DNA of 21,988 bases from a virus, in the IMG/VR virus record IMGVR_UViG_3300048588_000407, positions 1-21,988 of that record, one strand, 5' to 3'. Shown piece by piece: positions 18,948 through 21,988 of the stretch. The notes under the pieces were generated by a model that was not told the origin of the DNA, made no database searches, and saw only the letters and a program-made list of their open reading frames with translations. How positions within the stretch are numbered: the stretch's first letter is position 1; each line of letters starts with the position of its first letter. Both the position numbers and the translations under genes were made by a program.

Positions 18948-20342
18948 ATGAACCGACCCGTCCGCACCCGCTTCGCCCCCAGCCCGACCGGCTACCTCCA
19001 CGTCGGCGGCGCCCGCACGGCGCTCTACTCCTGGGCCTATGCGCGCAAGCATGGCGGCACTTTCATCCTGCGCATCGAGGACACCGACATCGAGCGTTCG
19101 ACGCAGGCTTCCATCGACGCCATCCTCGACGGCATGAGCTGGCTCGGCCTCGACTGGGACGAGGGGCCGTTCTACCAGATGCAGCGCCTGGAACGCTATG
19201 CCGAGGTGGCGCAGCAGCTGATCAAGGGCGGCCACGCCTACTGGTGCTACGCCAGCAAGGAGGAGTTGGACGCCATGCGCGAGGCGCAGCGCGCGCGCGG
19301 CGAGAAACCGCGCTACGACGGCCGCTGGCGGCCGGAGAACGCCAAGGGCAGGACGCCGCCCGCCGACGTGAAGCCGATCCTGCGCTTCCGCAATCCCGAC
19401 GACGGCGCGGTGGCCTGGGACGATCTCGTCAAGGGCCGCATCGAGATCGCCAACGCCGAACTGGACGACCTCGTCCTGCTGCGCGCCGACGGCGTGCCGA
19501 CCTACAACTTCGGCGTGGTGGTGGACGACCTCGACATGGGCATCACGCACTGCATCCGCGGCGACGACCATGTGAACAACACGCCGCGCCAGATCAACAT
19601 CTACCGCGCGCTGGGCGCGCCGCTGCCGGCCTTCGCCCACGTTCCGATGATCCTCGGCAGCGACGGCGAGCGCCTCTCCAAGCGCCACGGCGCGGTGTCG
19701 GTGATGCAGTACGCCGAGGACGGCTTCCTGCCCGAGGCGCTGCTCAACTACCTGGCGCGGCTCGGCTGGTCGCACGGCAACCATGAGGTGTTCTCGCTCG
19801 AGCAGTTCGTCGACTGGTTCGACCTCGAGCACATCAGCCGCTCGCCGGCGCAGTTCAACCCGGAGAAGCTGGCCTGGCTGAACCAGCAGCACCTCAAGGT
19901 GCGCGACGACAGGATGCTGGCCGAGGAGGTGGCGCCGCGCCTGGCCGCGCGCGGCATCGGCACCGCCGCCGGGCCGTCGCTGGAAAAGGTCGTGGCGCTC
20001 TACAAGGACCGCGTGTCGACGCTGAATGAGCTGGCCGACGCCGTCGAGCCCTTCTACGTCGAGGTCTATCCCGGCGCCGAGCTGCTGGCGCAGCACGTCA
20101 CCGAGGCGGCGCGCGACGCGCTGCGCGAGCTGCGCACGCGGCTGGAGACGACGGTGTGGGAGAAGGCGCAGCTCAACCAGGCGCTGAAGGATGTCGTCGC
20201 CGCGCGCGGCCTCAAGCTGCCGCAGCTGGCGATCCCGCTGCGCGTCGTGCTCACCGGCCAGCCGCAGACGCCGTCGATCGACGCGGTGCTGGAAGCCTTC
20301 GGCCGCGACGTCGTGCTGGCGCGGCTAGGGCGCCACGCCTAG
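18948..20342 (+). CDS. gltX: Glutamyl-tRNA synthetase
   Basis: 464 aa, the usual length of bacterial GluRS. The class I signature is [16 protein letters not shown] (residues 11-26, HIGH-like YLHVG), and the KMSKS-like loop reads [12 protein letters not shown] (about 240-251). Other family landmarks are [11 protein letters not shown] (41-51), [34 protein letters not shown] (about 178-210) and the C-terminal helical anticodon-binding region ending in [28 protein letters not shown]. It attaches glutamate to tRNA-Glu in the cytosol. No Shine-Dalgarno is obvious ahead of the ATG. The last 18 bases overlap the end of mnmC on the other strand. Housekeeping gene, no damage seen. Confidence 0.98.
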   Translation: MNRPVRTRFAPSPTGYLHVGGARTALYSWAYARKHGGTFILRIEDTDIERSTQASIDAILDGMSWLGLDWDEGPFYQMQRLERYAEVAQQLIKGGHAYWCYASKEELDAMREAQRARGEKPRYDGRWRPENAKGRTPPADVKPILRFRNPDDGAVAWDDLVKGRIEIANAELDDLVLLRADGVPTYNFGVVVDDLDMGITHCIRGDDHVNNTPRQINIYRALGAPLPAFAHVPMILGSDGERLSKRHGAVSVMQYAEDGFLPEALLNYLARLGWSHGNHEVFSLEQFVDWFDLEHISRSPAQFNPEKLAWLNQQHLKVRDDRMLAEEVAPRLAARGIGTAAGPSLEKVVALYKDRVSTLNELADAVEPFYVEVYPGAELLAQHVTEAARDALRELRTRLETTVWEKAQLNQALKDVVAARGLKLPQLAIPLRVVLTGQPQTPSIDAVLEAFGRDVVLARLGRHA

Positions 20343-21988
20343 ACGCGCCGACGGCGCGAGGCCGGCGGCAAGTTCCCGCTCGACCGGCAGCGGTTCCTCT
20401 TCGATCCCGCAGGCGAGCAGTTCGGCGCACAGCGGCGCGTAGACGAGGCCGCGCGAGCCGAGGCCGAGCAGGCCGAACAGCCCTTCCTGGCCCGGAATGC
20501 CGCCGACCAGCGGCAGGCGGTCCGGCCCCACCGTGCGGATGCCGGCGCGGCCGCCGACGCGGGCGGCATCCACCGTCGCGGCGAAATCCGGCAGCAGCTG
20601 CTTCAGGCGCGCCAGGTTGGCGCGATGGTCTTCCTCGCGCGCCAGTTCGTCGGTGGAGCCTTCCTCGTAGGTGGCGCCGACGACATGCACGCCGAAGGAA
20701 GTGGCCGGCGTGACATAGCCTTCGCGCGACACCACCGCCTTGATCGAACGGCCCGGCTCGGCGGGGATGCAGGTGATCTGGCCGCGCACGGGGCGCAGCG
20801 GAAGCGCGGACGACACGGCGAAACGCCGCGCCAGATGGCCGTTGGCGAGGATCGCCACGGGCGCCTCGGCGATGACATGTCCCGAGGCGTCGACGGCGCG
20901 CCAGGCGTTGCCGACGCGCACGAGGTCGGCCGCCTCGCGCTGCGTATGCAGACGCACGGCTTCGCCGGCAACGCGCAGGGCAACATCGCACAGCGCCGGC
21001 GGATGCACCCAGCCGCCCTGCGGGAACCACCAGCCCGGCGTCGGCACGCGCCAGCCGGCCAGCGCGGAGGCTTCCTCGGTGTCCACCCAGCGCAGCACCT
21101 CGGGCGGCAGCAGGCCGGATTCGGCGATGCGCAGCTGGCGTTCGACCTGCTTCGCATCGCGCGCCAGGCGCAGCACGCCGCAGGGCTGCCAGATCAGCTT
21201 CGGATATGTTGAGAAGTCCTGCAGGCGGCGCAGGGCGTAGTGAAAACCGGCCAGCGTCAGGCGCGACAGGCGGTTCCAGTCTGCGGAGGGCACCGGCTGC
21301 AGCACGCCGGCCGGGTTGCCGGAGGTCTCGCGCGCCAGGCCGTCGCGCCGCTCGATGAGATCGATGGTCCAGCCGCGCGCGGCGAGGCGCTCGGCGACGA
21401 GGCAGCCGGCGATGCCGCCGCCGATGACGAGGGCGCGGCGCTCCCTCTCCGTTCCAGCTTGCACTGTGCCGGCGAAGCGGCCGCAGAGCATCTCGCGCTT
21501 GCGGCCGAAGCCCGCTTTCTTCTCGACTGCAAAGCCCGCCGCCGTCATGCCGCGACTGACTTTTCCGGCGGCGCTGTAGGTGGCGAAAGTGGCGCCGGGC
21601 GCGGCCAGCCGGCCGAGCTGCGCGAAGAGTTCCTCGCTCCACATGTCGGGATTGCGCGCAGGCGCGAAGCCGTCGAGGAAGAAGGCGTCGACGCGCGCCT
21701 CGACCTGCGCCAGCATATCCGCCGCCTCGCCCCACAGCAGCGTCAGCGCGACGCGGCCACCGTCGAGGTGCAGGCGGTGGAAGCCGGGAATCAGCGGGGG
21801 ATAGCGCTCGAGCAGGGCGGCGCCGAGCGGGGCCAGTTCCGGCCACTGGCGATAGAGCGCCGCCAGGTCGTCGCGGCGGAAGGGATGCTTGTCGACCGAG
21901 AGGTAATGCAGGCGCGCGCCGGCCGGCGCCCTCTCGCGGAAGCGTTGCCACGCGCAGAGGAAATTGAGGCCCGTGCCGAAGCCGGTCT
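20325..21988 (-). CDS. mnmC: tRNA 5-methylaminomethyl-2-thiouridine biosynthesis protein MnmC, 5' end outside window
   Basis: The window holds about 553 codons; the N-terminal part is cut off. The first visible residues, [16 protein letters not shown], are the SAM-binding motif of the methyltransferase domain, and [22 protein letters not shown] with [17 protein letters not shown] follow. The FAD-dependent oxidase domain starts at [22 protein letters not shown] (dinucleotide-binding motif) and ends with [18 protein letters not shown]. The fused enzyme removes the carboxymethyl group from cmnm5 at U34 and methylates the amine to give mnm5s2U in tRNAs such as tRNA-Glu, Lys and Gln. Convergent to gltX with an 18-bp overlap of the coding ends. 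The apparent start at 21716 is only an internal methionine. Confidence 0.96.
   Translation of the reverse strand, partial: TGFGTGLNFLCAWQRFRERAPAGARLHYLSVDKHPFRRDDLAALYRQWPELAPLGAALLERYPPLIPGFHRLHLDGGRVALTLLWGEAADMLAQVEARVDAFFLDGFAPARNPDMWSEELFAQLGRLAAPGATFATYSAAGKVSRGMTAAGFAVEKKAGFGRKREMLCGRFAGTVQAGTERERRALVIGGGIAGCLVAERLAARGWTIDLIERRDGLARETSGNPAGVLQPVPSADWNRLSRLTLAGFHYALRRLQDFSTYPKLIWQPCGVLRLARDAKQVERQLRIAESGLLPPEVLRWVDTEEASALAGWRVPTPGWWFPQGGWVHPPALCDVALRVAGEAVRLHTQREAADLVRVGNAWRAVDASGHVIAEAPVAILANGHLARRFAVSSALPLRPVRGQITCIPAEPGRSIKAVVSREGYVTPATSFGVHVVGATYEEGSTDELAREEDHRANLARLKQLLPDFAATVDAARVGGRAGIRTVGPDRLPLVGGIPGQEGLFGLLGLGSRGLVYAPLCAELLACGIEEEPLPVERELAAGLAPSARLGVAP

Noticed and set aside
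18942-20096. Long minus-strand open frame opposite gltX
   Set aside because: It is the antisense of a clear glutamyl-tRNA synthetase in GC-rich DNA and shows no recognisable domain.

Overview
The window is about 85% Mu-like (transposable) prophage followed by a short stretch of host chromosome. The DNA is GC-rich. The host genes (gltX, mnmC, a tRNA-Val) look betaproteobacterial, perhaps Rhodocyclales-like; that placement is an impression from protein sequence, not a search result. The prophage lies on the minus strand, so its biological left end is near position 18,700 and its genes run leftwards until the window cuts through the head protease gene at base 1. The far (right) end of the phage is not in the window.

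Layout from right to left, in phage transcription order. (1) The left end (about 18515-18700) has three copies of a transposase-site-like motif. (2) A lysogeny switch (17296-18514) has a plus-strand repressor, a minus-strand Ner-type regulator and AAACAGTAAAG/CTTTACTGTTT operators in the divergent control region. (3) The transposition genes are a MuA-type DDE transposase and a MuB-type ATPase. (4) A block of tightly overlapping small early genes (9257-13675) contains several predicted winged-helix/HTH proteins, an HExxH protein, a membrane protein, a Gam-like end-protection protein and a dATP/dGTP pyrophosphohydrolase-like protein. (5) Cys-rich and MazG-like small proteins follow, then GemA and a Mor-type activator. 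(6) Two small genes lie between mor and the lysis genes. (7) The lysis region has an amidase, an exported HNH protein, a DUF1353-like protein and a membrane-anchored coiled-coil protein. (8) The packaging and head genes are a small gp26-type protein, small and large terminase, portal (gp29/DUF935), an F-like head protein and the start of protease I.

Most prophage genes overlap by 1 to 4 bases (ATGA, GTGA, TGATG, TAATG junctions), which suggests long translationally coupled operons. Gaps occur at the early promoter, between the regulator gene and the transposase (two hairpins), and ahead of the amidase and protease I genes. Ahead of these last two genes lies a nearly identical 21-bp element (20/21 matches), about 32 bases before each start codon. 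Mu has its late promoters Plys and PI at the same two places, so I read the element as this phage's late promoter or activator site.

The host part has tRNA-Val(CAC) with its own promoter and terminator, gltX (glutamyl-tRNA synthetase) and the C-terminal part of mnmC (wobble-uridine modification), the last two converging with an 18-bp overlap. No CRISPR array, insertion sequence, rRNA or tyrosine integrase is visible. I see no clearly unprecedented system. The best candidates for new biology are the paired late-promoter elements, the lysis start codon inside a hairpin, the attenuator-like hairpins ahead of the transposase, and the uncharacterised early block between B and gam.
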